Positions 23,478 through 34,591 of a DNA stretch of 64,000 nucleotides are shown one piece after another. Source of the DNA: Pelomonas sp046294815 (lineage in GTDB: Bacteria > Pseudomonadota > Gammaproteobacteria > Burkholderiales > Burkholderiaceae_C). Positions within the stretch are counted from its first letter, which is position 1; each line of letters opens with the position of its first letter. Both the position numbers and the translations under genes were made by a program. The notes under the pieces are model-generated. The model was not told where the DNA came from. It made no database searches and saw nothing but the letters and a program-made list of their open reading frames with translations. The stretch lies in the NCBI GenBank assembly GCA_046294815.1, contig JBKBOJ010000002.1, forward strand, positions 13,336-77,335. The letters run 5' to 3'.

Positions 23478-24245
23478 ATGCGGCGAGTCGTGTTCAACCA
23501 GAAGGGCGGCGTGGGCAAGTCCACGATCACCAGCAACCTGGCGGCCATTGCCGCCGCACAGGGCAGGCGCGTGCTGGTGATCGACCTGGATTGCCAGGGC
23601 AACACCACGCGCTACTTGCTGGGCGAGGCGGCCAACGACGAGCGCACGGGCTCGGCGGAGTTCTTCGAGTCCACGCTGAAGTTCAGCGTGCGCGCCCGGC
23701 CGGTGAGCGACTTCGTCAGCGAAACGCCCTGGGAGGGCCTGCACCTGATGGCCGCCAGCCCCGCGCTGGACGAACTGCACGGCAAGCTGGAGAGCCGCTA
23801 CAAGATCTACAAGCTGCGTGACGCCTTGCTGCCGCTGGAGGGCGGCTACGACGAGATCTGGATCGACACGCCGCCGGCACTGAACTTCTACACGCGCTCG
23901 GCGCTGATCGCGGCGCAGGGCTGCCTGATCCCGTTCGACTGCGACGACTTCTCGCGCCGCGCGCTCTACGGGCTGCTGGAGTCGGTGCAGGAGATGCAGG
24001 CCGACCATGCACCGGAACTGCATGTGGAAGGCATCGTCGTCAACCAATTCCAGGCCCGCGCCGCGCTGCCGCAGCGCGTGGTGCAGGAGCTGCTGGACGA
24101 GGGGCTGCCGGTGCTGTCGCCCTATCTGTCGGCCAGCGTCAAGGTCAAGGAATCGCACGAGCTGTCGCGACCCATGATCCACCTGGACCCACGCCACAAG
24201 CTCACGCAGGAGCTGGTGGCGCTGTACGAATCACTCCCAGGTTAG
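23478..24245 (+). CDS. ParA-family ATPase (orphan)
   Basis: A 255-residue P-loop ATPase. The deviant Walker A is FNQKGGVGKSTITSNLA (residues 7-23), with Walker A' in VLVIDLDCQGNTTRYL and Walker B in IWIDTPPALN. It lacks the N-terminal helix-turn-helix of plasmid ParA type Ia proteins. An AGGAGG lies 7-12 bp before the ATG. No parB, centromere repeats or replication gene is near, so it is an orphan ParA/MinD-like protein that may position some other cargo. Its 3' end overlaps the convergent M16 peptidase by 15 bp. Confidence 0.93.
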   Translation: MRRVVFNQKGGVGKSTITSNLAAIAAAQGRRVLVIDLDCQGNTTRYLLGEAANDERTGSAEFFESTLKFSVRARPVSDFVSETPWEGLHLMAASPALDELHGKLESRYKIYKLRDALLPLEGGYDEIWIDTPPALNFYTRSALIAAQGCLIPFDCDDFSRRALYGLLESVQEMQADHAPELHVEGIVVNQFQARAALPQRVVQELLDEGLPVLSPYLSASVKVKESHELSRPMIHLDPRHKLTQELVALYESLPG

Positions 24246-27047
24246 CAACTCGGGCTTGCGACCCAGCTTCTGCAGCTGCGGCTGCACCTTGGCGCGCTCG
24301 CCCACGGCCACGACGGTGAGCCGGCGCAGGTCCAGGTGCTGCTTGGCGGCCTGCAGCGCATCGGCCGCGGTGACGGCGGCGTACTTGGCCGGCAGCTCGG
24401 TGATGGCCGCCAGCGGCTGGCCCGCCGCCCAGTTGCCCGCATAGCCGGCCACGACGGCGCCGTTGGTGTCGAACTGCCCGGGCAGCGACAGCAGCACCGC
24501 ATTGCGCACGCGGCCCAGCTCGGCCCCTCCCATGGGCTTGCTGCGCATCGCGGTGATCTCCTTGAACAGGTCCGCCAGTGCGGCGCCGGTCACGTCGGTG
24601 CGCACGCTGCCCTGCAGCGTGAACTGGCCGCGCTCGCGGCCCATGCTGAAGCTGGAGAACACGCCGTAGGTGTAGCCCTTGACCTCGCGCAGCCGGTGGT
24701 TGATGCGCGACGTGAACAGGCCGCCCAAGGCCGCGTTCATGACCTTCAGCGCCGCGGCGTCGGGCGCAGCGGCCAAGGGTCCGGGCGCGACGACGGCCAG
24801 CGCCGTCTGCGCTGCGCCGGGCTTGTCGACCAGCACCGTGCGCGCGGCGATGGGCCGGGCCGGCGGCAGCGGCGTGCGCGCGGGGGGCATGCCCTGGCCC
24901 TGCCAGGCGCCGAACAGCGGCTCCACCAGCGCGCGCAGTTCGGCCTCGCTGAGGTCGCCGGCCACCACCAGCGCCGCGTTCTCGGGCCGGTAATGGGCCT
25001 GCCAGAAGCCGCGCAGCGCGGCGGCATCGATGGACTTCAGGCCGGCCTCGGTGCCCAGCGGATGCGCGGCCAGCGGATGGCCGTCGCCGTAGACCGCGCG
25101 GCTGCCCACCGCCAGCGCCAGCGCAGCGGGCTCCTCGCGCACCTGGGCCAGCGCGGCCAGCCGCTGCGCGCGCACGCGCTCGACCTCGGGCGCGGCGAAG
25201 GCTGGGTTCAGCGCCACGTCGGCCAGCAGCGCCAGCCCCTCGCGCACGCTGGCCTTGCGGCCGGAGAACTGCACGCGCGCCTCCTCGGCACCGGGGCTGA
25301 CGGTGAGCGTCGCACCCAGCGCCGCGGCGGCCTCGGCAATCTGCTGCGCGCTGCGCGTCGTCGTGCCCTCGGGCAGCATGGCGGCGACGAAGCTGGCCAG
25401 GCCGGGCTTGTCCGCCGGGTTGGCGCCCTGGCCCGCACGCACCACCAGGCTGGCGCTGACCAGCGGCAACCCGGGCCTGGGCGAGTGGATGACGGTCAGC
25501 CCGTTGGCGAGCGTGAAGCTCTGCGCGGCCGGCAGCGTCAGCGCTTTGGCCTGGGCGGCGGCCGGGGGCTTGAGCCGCCAGGGCTCAAAGCCGTTGAGTG
25601 ACTCGCGCTCGCCCTTGGCGGCCTGCTTGGGGGCCGCTGGCGTGGGCACGTCGGGCGCCAGCACCGGCTCGCCCGGCACGGCCTGCACGACCACGCGGGC
25701 CTGCCTGCCCAGCCAGCGCTTCACGGCGGCGCTCACGTCGGCAGGCGCCAGCGCCGCATAGCGCGCCAGGTCGCGGCCCACGAAGCCGGGGTCGCCGGCC
25801 ATCTGGTTGTAGTGGTTGACCAGCTCGGCCAGCGACGCCAGCTTCTCCATGCGCTGCAGCACATCGGTCTCGATGACGGCACGCGCCTGCGCGATCTCGG
25901 CGGCCGTGGGCGGCTCGGCGGCCAGCCGCGCGAGCTCGGCGTCCACCAGCGCCTCGATGACGTCCAGCGACGCGCCGGGCCGGGCCACGATCTCGATGTT
26001 GAACACCGAGCTGAGCGACTGCGAGCCCTGGCTGACGGCCACGCTCTGCGCCAGCTGCTTGTCGCGCACCAGCAGGCCGTAGAGCCGGCTGGCCTTGCCG
26101 CCGCCCAGCACATGGGCCGCGAGGTCCAGCGCCGCGTCGCCCGGTGCAAACATGGCCGGCGTGTGCCAGGCCAGGTTGAGCCGGCTCAGCTCGATGCGGT
26201 CCTTCACCACCAGCCGGCGCTCCTGCGTGATCTGCGGTGTGGCGACCTGCACCTGCGGCGGCTTGGGGCCGGGCTTCATGCTGCCGAAGTACTTGGCCAC
26301 CAGCGCCTTGGCCTCGGCGGCGTCAAAGTCGCCGGCCAGCACCAGCGTCGCGTTGTTGGGCCGATAGTAGGTGCGGGCGAAGTCCTTCACGTCCTTCAGC
26401 GCGATGGACTGGATGTCGGCATGCGAACCGATGACCACCGCGCGATACGGATGCCCCTCGGGGTAGAGCGCCTGGTACAGCGCCTCCTCGACGATGCCGT
26501 AGGGCTGGTTCTCCACGCTCTGACGGCGCTCGTTGCGCACCACGTCCTGCTGGTTGGCCAGCGCGACGGAATCCACCTCGTCGATCATCCAGCCCAGCAT
26601 GTCGGCCTTCAGCCACAGGCCCAGCGCGAGCTGGTTGGACGGCAGCGTGAAGTAGTAGTTGGTGCGGTCGAAGTTGGTGGAGCCGTTGGCGTCGGTGCCG
26701 CCGGCGGCGTCGATGTATTTGTCGAACTCGCCGCGCGGGATGTGGCGGCTGCCGGCGAACACCAGGTGCTCGAACAGGTGGGCAAAGCCGGTCTGGCCCT
26801 TGGCCTCGTTGCGCGGCCCGGCGTGCACCCACAGGTTGAAAGCCACCAGCGGCAGGCGATGGTCCTGCACCAGGATGACCTCGAAGCCGTTGGGCAGCGT
26901 GAACTTCTCATGCCGGATGGCCAGCTGGCCGGCAGCGGTACTGACGGCGCCCGGCGTCTGGGCCGTCGCGATGGCGGGCAGCGAGGCAGACAACGCGCCG
27001 GCCAGGGCCAGCAGTGTGACGAGGCGGCGGGGAGCGGGAGCGTTCAT
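24231..27047 (-). CDS. M16-family zinc metallopeptidase, two-unit (periplasmic)
   Basis: A 938-residue protein starting at ATG 27047. A signal peptide (LVTLLALAGALSASLPAIATAQ) predicts export. The N-terminal half carries the inverted zinc motif HLFEH (His90, Glu93, His94). The C-terminal half repeats the M16 fold (FTLANGLTVIHSPRPGLPLVSASLVVRAGQ in parts) without the motif, as in pitrilysin-like enzymes with one active and one structural half. It probably degrades peptides in the periplasm. The AEC permease lies upstream on the same strand after a gap of 67 bp. Confidence 0.93.
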   Translation of the reverse strand: MNAPAPRRLVTLLALAGALSASLPAIATAQTPGAVSTAAGQLAIRHEKFTLPNGFEVILVQDHRLPLVAFNLWVHAGPRNEAKGQTGFAHLFEHLVFAGSRHIPRGEFDKYIDAAGGTDANGSTNFDRTNYYFTLPSNQLALGLWLKADMLGWMIDEVDSVALANQQDVVRNERRQSVENQPYGIVEEALYQALYPEGHPYRAVVIGSHADIQSIALKDVKDFARTYYRPNNATLVLAGDFDAAEAKALVAKYFGSMKPGPKPPQVQVATPQITQERRLVVKDRIELSRLNLAWHTPAMFAPGDAALDLAAHVLGGGKASRLYGLLVRDKQLAQSVAVSQGSQSLSSVFNIEIVARPGASLDVIEALVDAELARLAAEPPTAAEIAQARAVIETDVLQRMEKLASLAELVNHYNQMAGDPGFVGRDLARYAALAPADVSAAVKRWLGRQARVVVQAVPGEPVLAPDVPTPAAPKQAAKGERESLNGFEPWRLKPPAAAQAKALTLPAAQSFTLANGLTVIHSPRPGLPLVSASLVVRAGQGANPADKPGLASFVAAMLPEGTTTRSAQQIAEAAAALGATLTVSPGAEEARVQFSGRKASVREGLALLADVALNPAFAAPEVERVRAQRLAALAQVREEPAALALAVGSRAVYGDGHPLAAHPLGTEAGLKSIDAAALRGFWQAHYRPENAALVVAGDLSEAELRALVEPLFGAWQGQGMPPARTPLPPARPIAARTVLVDKPGAAQTALAVVAPGPLAAAPDAAALKVMNAALGGLFTSRINHRLREVKGYTYGVFSSFSMGRERGQFTLQGSVRTDVTGAALADLFKEITAMRSKPMGGAELGRVRNAVLLSLPGQFDTNGAVVAGYAGNWAAGQPLAAITELPAKYAAVTAADALQAAKQHLDLRRLTVVAVGERAKVQPQLQKLGRKPELLTWE

Positions 27048-27114
27048 CGATGCGATCCAGGAAGAAGATGCGGAGTTTGGGCGATGCGCTGCGGTCACGC
27101 TGAAGTGCGCTTCG

Positions 27115-28107
27115 TCAGGGCGCCTGCCAGGGCGACAGCCAGGCCAGCAGCGTCAGCCACAGCGGCGCGGTGGCGACGTACAGCACGGTGGAGACGACGG
27201 TCGCGGCCGTCACTTCTGCCTCCATCGCGCGGTAGCGCTGCGCAAAGATCAGCGCGTTGGAGCCCGTGGGCAGCGCCGCGACCATCACGATGACGGCCAG
27301 CGGCATGCCGCTCAGGCCCAACCCCCAGTGCGCGACGAGCAGCACCACGGCCGGCATCAGCAGCAGCTTGGTCGCCACCAGGCCCAGCAGGCCGTTCCAG
27401 GTGCGCGGCCAGCCGTAGTAGGCCAGCGACATGCCGATCAGCGTCAGGCACAGCGGCACGACGGCCGTGCCCAAGGTCTGCAGTGCCTCGTCGGCCACGG
27501 CGGGCAGGGCCCAGCCGGTGGCATTCCAGGCCAGGCCGGCCAGCACCGGCAGCACCACCGGATGGATGACGGTGTTGCGCACGGTCTGGCGCAGCGTGGC
27601 GGCGAGCTTGCCCGCGGCGCGCTCACGGGCCAGGTCCAGCTCCACCAGCGTGGTCAGCAGCGACAGGATGCACAGCGCATGCAGGCTGATGACGGCGATG
27701 TGCAGCGCCAGACCCTGCTCGCCAAACACGCCGGCCGCCACCGGCAGGCCCACCTGCAGCGTGTTGCCGAAGCCGGCGGTGATGGCCTTGACGCTGGGCG
27801 CCACGACGTTCTCGCCGGGCACGCGCCGCCAGCGGTGCAGCGCGTACAGCAGCGCAACCAGCACCAGCGCCGGCCCGAAAAAGGCCGCCAGCAAGGCCCA
27901 GGGCAGCGCCGCCGTGTCCAGCCGTGCGGTGGTGCGGAACAGCAGTGCCGGCACAAAGATGTAGAAGGCGACGTTGGCCAGCACACGGGCGGGGTCGCTG
28001 TCGCCGCCGGCCTCGCCGCCACCCAGCCAGCGCATGCGCCCGACGATCCAGCCGATGGCAACGGCGACAAGAATCGCCCCCAGCTTCGCGGCGATCGCCC
28101 AGCTCAC
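27115..28107 (-). CDS. AEC-family transporter
   Basis: A 330-residue permease with about ten membrane helices. NVAFYIFVPALLFRTT, GFGNTLQVGLPV, IHPVVLPVLAGL and VVPLCLTLIGMSLAYYG are characteristic of the AEC (auxin efflux carrier) family, whose bacterial members move malate or other carboxylates. The substrate is unknown. Its start overlaps the stop of the upstream histidine kinase by 4 bp (ATGA), so it is translated with that kinase. The kinase may sense a compound that this carrier moves (inference). Confidence 0.92.
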   Translation of the reverse strand: MSWAIAAKLGAILVAVAIGWIVGRMRWLGGGEAGGDSDPARVLANVAFYIFVPALLFRTTARLDTAALPWALLAAFFGPALVLVALLYALHRWRRVPGENVVAPSVKAITAGFGNTLQVGLPVAAGVFGEQGLALHIAVISLHALCILSLLTTLVELDLARERAAGKLAATLRQTVRNTVIHPVVLPVLAGLAWNATGWALPAVADEALQTLGTAVVPLCLTLIGMSLAYYGWPRTWNGLLGLVATKLLLMPAVVLLVAHWGLGLSGMPLAVIVMVAALPTGSNALIFAQRYRAMEAEVTAATVVSTVLYVATAPLWLTLLAWLSPWQAP

Positions 28108-29963
28108 GCCAACTTCACCTGCAATTCAAAACTGAAGCTGCTGCCCTGCCCCGCCGTGCTGTCCACGTGGATCTGGCTGCCCATCAGCCGCACCAGCTGC
28201 TGACTGATGGACAGGCCCAGGCCCGTGCCGCCGAAGCGCCGCGAGTCCTCGCTGACCTGCTCGAAGGCCTGGAACAGCCGGGCCTGCTGGGCCGGGGTCA
28301 TGCCGATGCCGGTGTCGGTCACCGCGAAGCGCAGCCGCGCCTGGCCGTCGTGCATGGGCTCCAGCAGCTGCACGGCCAGCGCCACGGTGCCACTATCGGT
28401 GAACTTCACGGCGTTGGACAACAGGTTCAGCAACACCTGACGCAGCCGCTGGCCGTCGGCCACCACCTTGGCCGGCAGCGCCGGATCCAGGTTCAGCGCA
28501 AACGCCAGATTCTTCTGCTCGGCGCGCAGCCGCACGCTGTCGCCGGCCATCTCCACCAGCGAGCGCAGTTCCACCGGCGCCGGTTTCAGCGTCACCTTGC
28601 CGGCCTCGATGCTGGCCATGTCCAGCACGTCGTTGATCAGCTCCAGCAGATGCAGGCCCGAGTCGCGCATCAAGTCCAGCTTGGCCTTCTGTGCGGCGGG
28701 CACGCCCGGGTCCATCTGCAGCAACTGCGTGAAGCCCAGGATGGCGTTCAGCGGCGTGCGGAACTCGTGGCTCATCGTGGCCAGGAAGCGGCCCTTGGCC
28801 TGGTTGGCGGCCTCGGCGCGCAGCTTGGCCTCGCGCAGCTCGGCGGTGCGCTCCTGCACCAGCTCTTCCAGATGCTCGCGGTGGCGCATCAGCTCGGCCT
28901 CGGCCTGGCGGCGCAGCGTGATGTCACTGACCATGCCTTCCACGCGCCGCTCGCCGTGACCGGCATCCACCCAGTGCGCGCTCAGCTCCACCCACAGCGG
29001 CTGCCCGCCGCGCGCGCGCAGCTGCAGCTGGATCTGCTGCACCCTGCCCTGCTCTTTGAGCACAGTGGCCACACGCAGCGCCTCGTCGCGCGCAATGCCC
29101 GACACCTCGCGCAGCGACCGGCCCACCGCGCTCTGCGGCCCCAGCCCCAGCATCTGCGTCAGCGCGCGGTTCATGCGCAGCACGCGTCCCTGCGCATCGG
29201 CCTGGAAGATGCCCTCGGTCGCGTTCTCGAACAGGCTGCGGTAGCGCGCCTCGCTGGCGCGCAGGCCCTGCGCGCTGAGCTGCACCTGGTCCGCCGCACT
29301 GCGCAGCTTCAGGCTCATGGCATTGAAACGCGCCGTCAGCTCGCCGATCTCGTCGCCGCGCTCCACGCGCTCCTGCGCCCCCAGGTCACCCTGAGCCACG
29401 CGCTGCGCCAGCGCGCCCAGCCGCGCCACCGGCCGGCGCACCAGCCAATGCACCAGCAGCGAGCTGGCCGCGACGATGCCGACCAGCACCACGGCCAGCA
29501 GCTCCACGACGAACATCCGCGTGCGGCGGATGTACTCGTCGACCAGGTCGCGGCGGAAGGTCAGCACGCCCGACGCCACCTGGGTGCCGGGCGCGTCGGC
29601 GGCAGGCTGGTAGGTGATGCTGAACTCGCGCCGCAGCGGGCCGTTGGCCGGCTGCTCACGCTCGCGGCGCGCCAGGCCACCGCGCAGGCCCTGGCCGCGC
29701 AGCTCGATGGACTGCACCTCGGGATCGGCCATCACGGCGTCCAGCAGGTTCTCGACGGCCGCGTGGTCCAGGCTCCAGATCGGCCCGGCGAAGCCGCGCT
29801 CGATCAGGCCGGCCATGCGCATCTCGCGCTGGCGCAGCGCACCCAGCAGCTCGGCCTCCTCCCGGGCCGTCCAGTACCAGCCGACCGCCAGCACCAGCAG
29901 ACTGGCCACCAGGGCGATGCCAGCCGTCAGGCGCGCCTGTATGCCCATGCGCAATGGCGCCAT
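28104..29963 (-). CDS. PAS-containing sensor histidine kinase
   Basis: A 619-residue inner-membrane kinase. I choose the ATG at 29963 because GGGGAGGAG lies 5 bases before it. Order: transmembrane helix (residues 10-31), periplasmic sensor of about 115 residues, second helix (about 148-172), HAMP, PAS domain (YRSLFENATEGIFQADAQGRV), then HisKA with the phospho-accepting His in ATMSHEFRTPLNAIL. The ATPase domain has LLNLLSNAVKF, DTGIGM and GTGLGLSIS. There is no receiver domain and no adjacent response regulator, so its partner is elsewhere. Confidence 0.93.
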   Translation of the reverse strand: MAPLRMGIQARLTAGIALVASLLVLAVGWYWTAREEAELLGALRQREMRMAGLIERGFAGPIWSLDHAAVENLLDAVMADPEVQSIELRGQGLRGGLARREREQPANGPLRREFSITYQPAADAPGTQVASGVLTFRRDLVDEYIRRTRMFVVELLAVVLVGIVAASSLLVHWLVRRPVARLGALAQRVAQGDLGAQERVERGDEIGELTARFNAMSLKLRSAADQVQLSAQGLRASEARYRSLFENATEGIFQADAQGRVLRMNRALTQMLGLGPQSAVGRSLREVSGIARDEALRVATVLKEQGRVQQIQLQLRARGGQPLWVELSAHWVDAGHGERRVEGMVSDITLRRQAEAELMRHREHLEELVQERTAELREAKLRAEAANQAKGRFLATMSHEFRTPLNAILGFTQLLQMDPGVPAAQKAKLDLMRDSGLHLLELINDVLDMASIEAGKVTLKPAPVELRSLVEMAGDSVRLRAEQKNLAFALNLDPALPAKVVADGQRLRQVLLNLLSNAVKFTDSGTVALAVQLLEPMHDGQARLRFAVTDTGIGMTPAQQARLFQAFEQVSEDSRRFGGTGLGLSISQQLVRLMGSQIHVDSTAGQGSSFSFELQVKLA

Positions 29964-30025
29964 CCGCACTCCTCCCCGCTCGTTGCGGGCGTTAGCGGCG
30001 AGCATAGGGGCATCCGCAGCCTTCC

Positions 30026-32620
<2,595 letters not shown>

Positions 32621-32728
32621 CGGTGGCTTCTTTAACTCGGGGACGGGAAAAACCGCTGCCTACAATCCGGGCCTCGCGCGCACGCCCACGCACGCGCGCA
32701 CCCATGAAATCACCGTACCACAGCGCTG

Positions 32729-33193
32729 ATGACCGCCAAGACCCCACGCCGCAAGATCCAGGTCCGTGAATCCGGCGTGCATGGTCGCGGCGTCTATGCG
32801 GTGGCCCCCATCGCGGCGGGCGCGCGCATCATCGAGTACACCGGCGAGCGCATCAGCTGGGACGAGGCGGTGCGCCGCCATCCGCACGACCCCGAGCAGC
32901 CCAACCACACCTTCTACTTCCACCTCGACGGCGGCCTGGTCATCGACGCGCTGTACGGCGGCAACGATTCGCGCTGGATCAACCACGCCTGCGAGCCCAA
33001 CTGCGAGGCCAAGGAGGTGGACGGCCGCGTCTTCATCCACGCGCTGCGCGACATCGAGCCCGGCGAGGAGCTGTTCTATGACTACGGTCTGGTGCTGGAC
33101 GAGCGCCACACGCCCAAGGTCAAGAAGCAGTTTGCCTGCTGGTGCGGCGCCGCCACCTGCCGCGGCACCATGCTGGCGCCGAAGAGGCGTTGA
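32729..33193 (+). CDS. SET-domain protein-lysine methyltransferase
   Basis: A 154-residue, single-domain SET protein. VRESGVHGRGVYAVAPIAAG starts the SET-N part. WINHACEPNCEA contains the NHxCxPN knot motif, and GEELFYDYGL the catalytic ELxYDY motif. A post-SET zinc site is formed by CWCGAATCRGTM with the knot Cys. All residues for S-adenosylmethionine-dependent lysine methylation are present. Its bacterial target is unknown. A -10-like TACAAT lies at 32661-32666. It is followed 4 bp later by birA, suggesting one transcript. Confidence 0.93.
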   Translation: MTAKTPRRKIQVRESGVHGRGVYAVAPIAAGARIIEYTGERISWDEAVRRHPHDPEQPNHTFYFHLDGGLVIDALYGGNDSRWINHACEPNCEAKEVDGRVFIHALRDIEPGEELFYDYGLVLDERHTPKVKKQFACWCGAATCRGTMLAPKRR

Positions 33194-33197
33194 GCCC

Positions 33198-33920
33198 ATG
33201 GAGCGGCGCCACCTCGCCGAATGCGGCTCCACCAACACCGAGGCGCTGGCCCATCTGCGCGCGGGCGGCGGGCCATTGCTGGTCTCGGCCAGCCGCCAGA
33301 CGGCCGGTCGCGGCCGCCTGGGCCGGGCCTGGCAAAGCGACGCTGCGGCCCTGACCTTCTCCATCGCCCTGCCGCTGCCGGCCGAGCTGGACCTGTCCGG
33401 CCTGTCGCTGGCCGTCGGCTGCACCGTCGCCGACGTGCTGGACCCGGCCGGCGAGCGCATCCGACTCAAATGGCCCAACGACCTGTTCCTGGATGGCGCC
33501 AAGCTCGGCGGCATCCTCATCGAAGCCGTGCCCTTGGCGGGCGAACGCCGCGGCGTCGTCATCGGCATCGGCCTCAACATCCAGCCGCTGCCCCCGCACG
33601 CCGACCGCAGCGCCTACGCCAGCGGCCATGCGGCGCTGCAGGCGCTGGACCCAGCCGCCACCGCGGCCACCACGCTGGACCGCCTGGCCCCGGCGCTGCG
33701 CGCGCTGCTGGCCGATTTCGAAACCCTGGGCTTCGCGCCCTGGCAGGCCGCCTTCGCGCGCCGTGACTTGGCCGCCGGACAGCGCGTGCGCGTCGGCGAT
33801 CAGCCCGGCATCGCGCGTGGCGTGTCCGCGCGCGGTGAACTGCTGCTGCAGACGCCCACCGGCCTGGTGCCCGTCAGCGCTGGCGAACTCAGCCTCAGAC
33901 TGGAGCAACCCACCCCATGA
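33198..33920 (+). CDS. birA: Biotin-[acetyl-CoA-carboxylase] ligase
   Basis: A 240-residue biotin protein ligase that attaches biotin to the carrier subunit of acetyl-CoA carboxylase via biotinyl-AMP. ASRQTAGRGRLGRAW is the ATP/biotin-binding loop, RLKWPNDLFLDGAKLGGILIE the biotin-site strand pair, and VIGIGLNI is typical. It lacks the N-terminal helix-turn-helix of E. coli BirA, so it is a monofunctional ligase and not a repressor. Start ATG at 33198; the stop overlaps the next start (ATGA). Confidence 0.94.
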   Translation: MERRHLAECGSTNTEALAHLRAGGGPLLVSASRQTAGRGRLGRAWQSDAAALTFSIALPLPAELDLSGLSLAVGCTVADVLDPAGERIRLKWPNDLFLDGAKLGGILIEAVPLAGERRGVVIGIGLNIQPLPPHADRSAYASGHAALQALDPAATAATTLDRLAPALRALLADFETLGFAPWQAAFARRDLAAGQRVRVGDQPGIARGVSARGELLLQTPTGLVPVSAGELSLRLEQPTP

Positions 33921-34591
33921 TGCGCGTGCTGGTCCTCGTGCTGCTGGCGGTCAACGCCCTCTTCTTCGCCTGGTCGCGCGGCTGGCTGGACTCGGTGACG
34001 GGCCTGCCCGTGCACGCCGGCCGCGAGCCGCAGCGCCTGGCGGCCCAGCAGCATCCCGAGCGCATCCAGCCGCTGGCGGCCAGCGCGGTGGCGGCGCTGG
34101 CGCAGCGCAGCTGCCTGGAGCTGGGCCCACTGGACGGCGACGCCGCGCTGGCCGCTGCCCAGGCCGCGCTGCAGGCGCTGGGCGCCACCGCCCAGGTGCG
34201 CAGCCAGGCGCTGCCTGGTGAATGGGTGGTGGCCACCATCAAGCTGGCCGACCCCGAGTTCCGCGCCCGCAAGGAAGCCACCTACAAGCAGCTGCGGCTG
34301 GCCTTCGAGCCGCTGCAAGGTCTGCCCGAGGAGCAGCCTGCCTTCGTGCTGAGCCGCCACGCCAGCCAGGCCGAGGCCGAGGCCCGCATGGAAGCCTTCG
34401 GCAAGCGCGGCTTGAGGGGCTTGCGCGTGCTGGCACTGAAGCCCGCGCTGACCCGGCACACGCTGGTCGTGCAGGCCGACGGCCTGCTGGCGGGTCGGCT
34501 CCAGGCCGGCAAGGAGCCGGCGCTGGCCGTCGGGGTCAGGACTTGCAGCGCTGCGGCGTCGGCACCGGCGGCATCGGCCGCTTCAAGCTGA
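33917..34591 (+). CDS. Membrane-anchored protein of unknown function (SPOR-like)
   Basis: A 224-residue protein with an N-terminal signal anchor (VLVLVLLAVNALFFAW) and a periplasmic region. That region holds two alternating helix/strand repeats, including CLELGPLDGDAALAAAQAAL and VLSRHASQAEAEARMEAFGKRGL. This pattern resembles SPOR-type proteins encoded after birA in other Burkholderiales; clear peptidoglycan-binding residues cannot be assigned. Two Met codons open the frame. Its 3' end overlaps the convergent subtilase gene by 56 bp. Confidence 0.78.
   Translation: MMRVLVLVLLAVNALFFAWSRGWLDSVTGLPVHAGREPQRLAAQQHPERIQPLAASAVAALAQRSCLELGPLDGDAALAAAQAALQALGATAQVRSQALPGEWVVATIKLADPEFRARKEATYKQLRLAFEPLQGLPEEQPAFVLSRHASQAEAEARMEAFGKRGLRGLRVLALKPALTRHTLVVQADGLLAGRLQAGKEPALAVGVRTCSAAASAPAASAASS

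Noticed and set aside
23478..24245. ParA as evidence of a plasmid or chromosome partition locus
   Set aside because: No ParB, replication protein or centromere-like repeats nearby; neighbours are metabolic genes.
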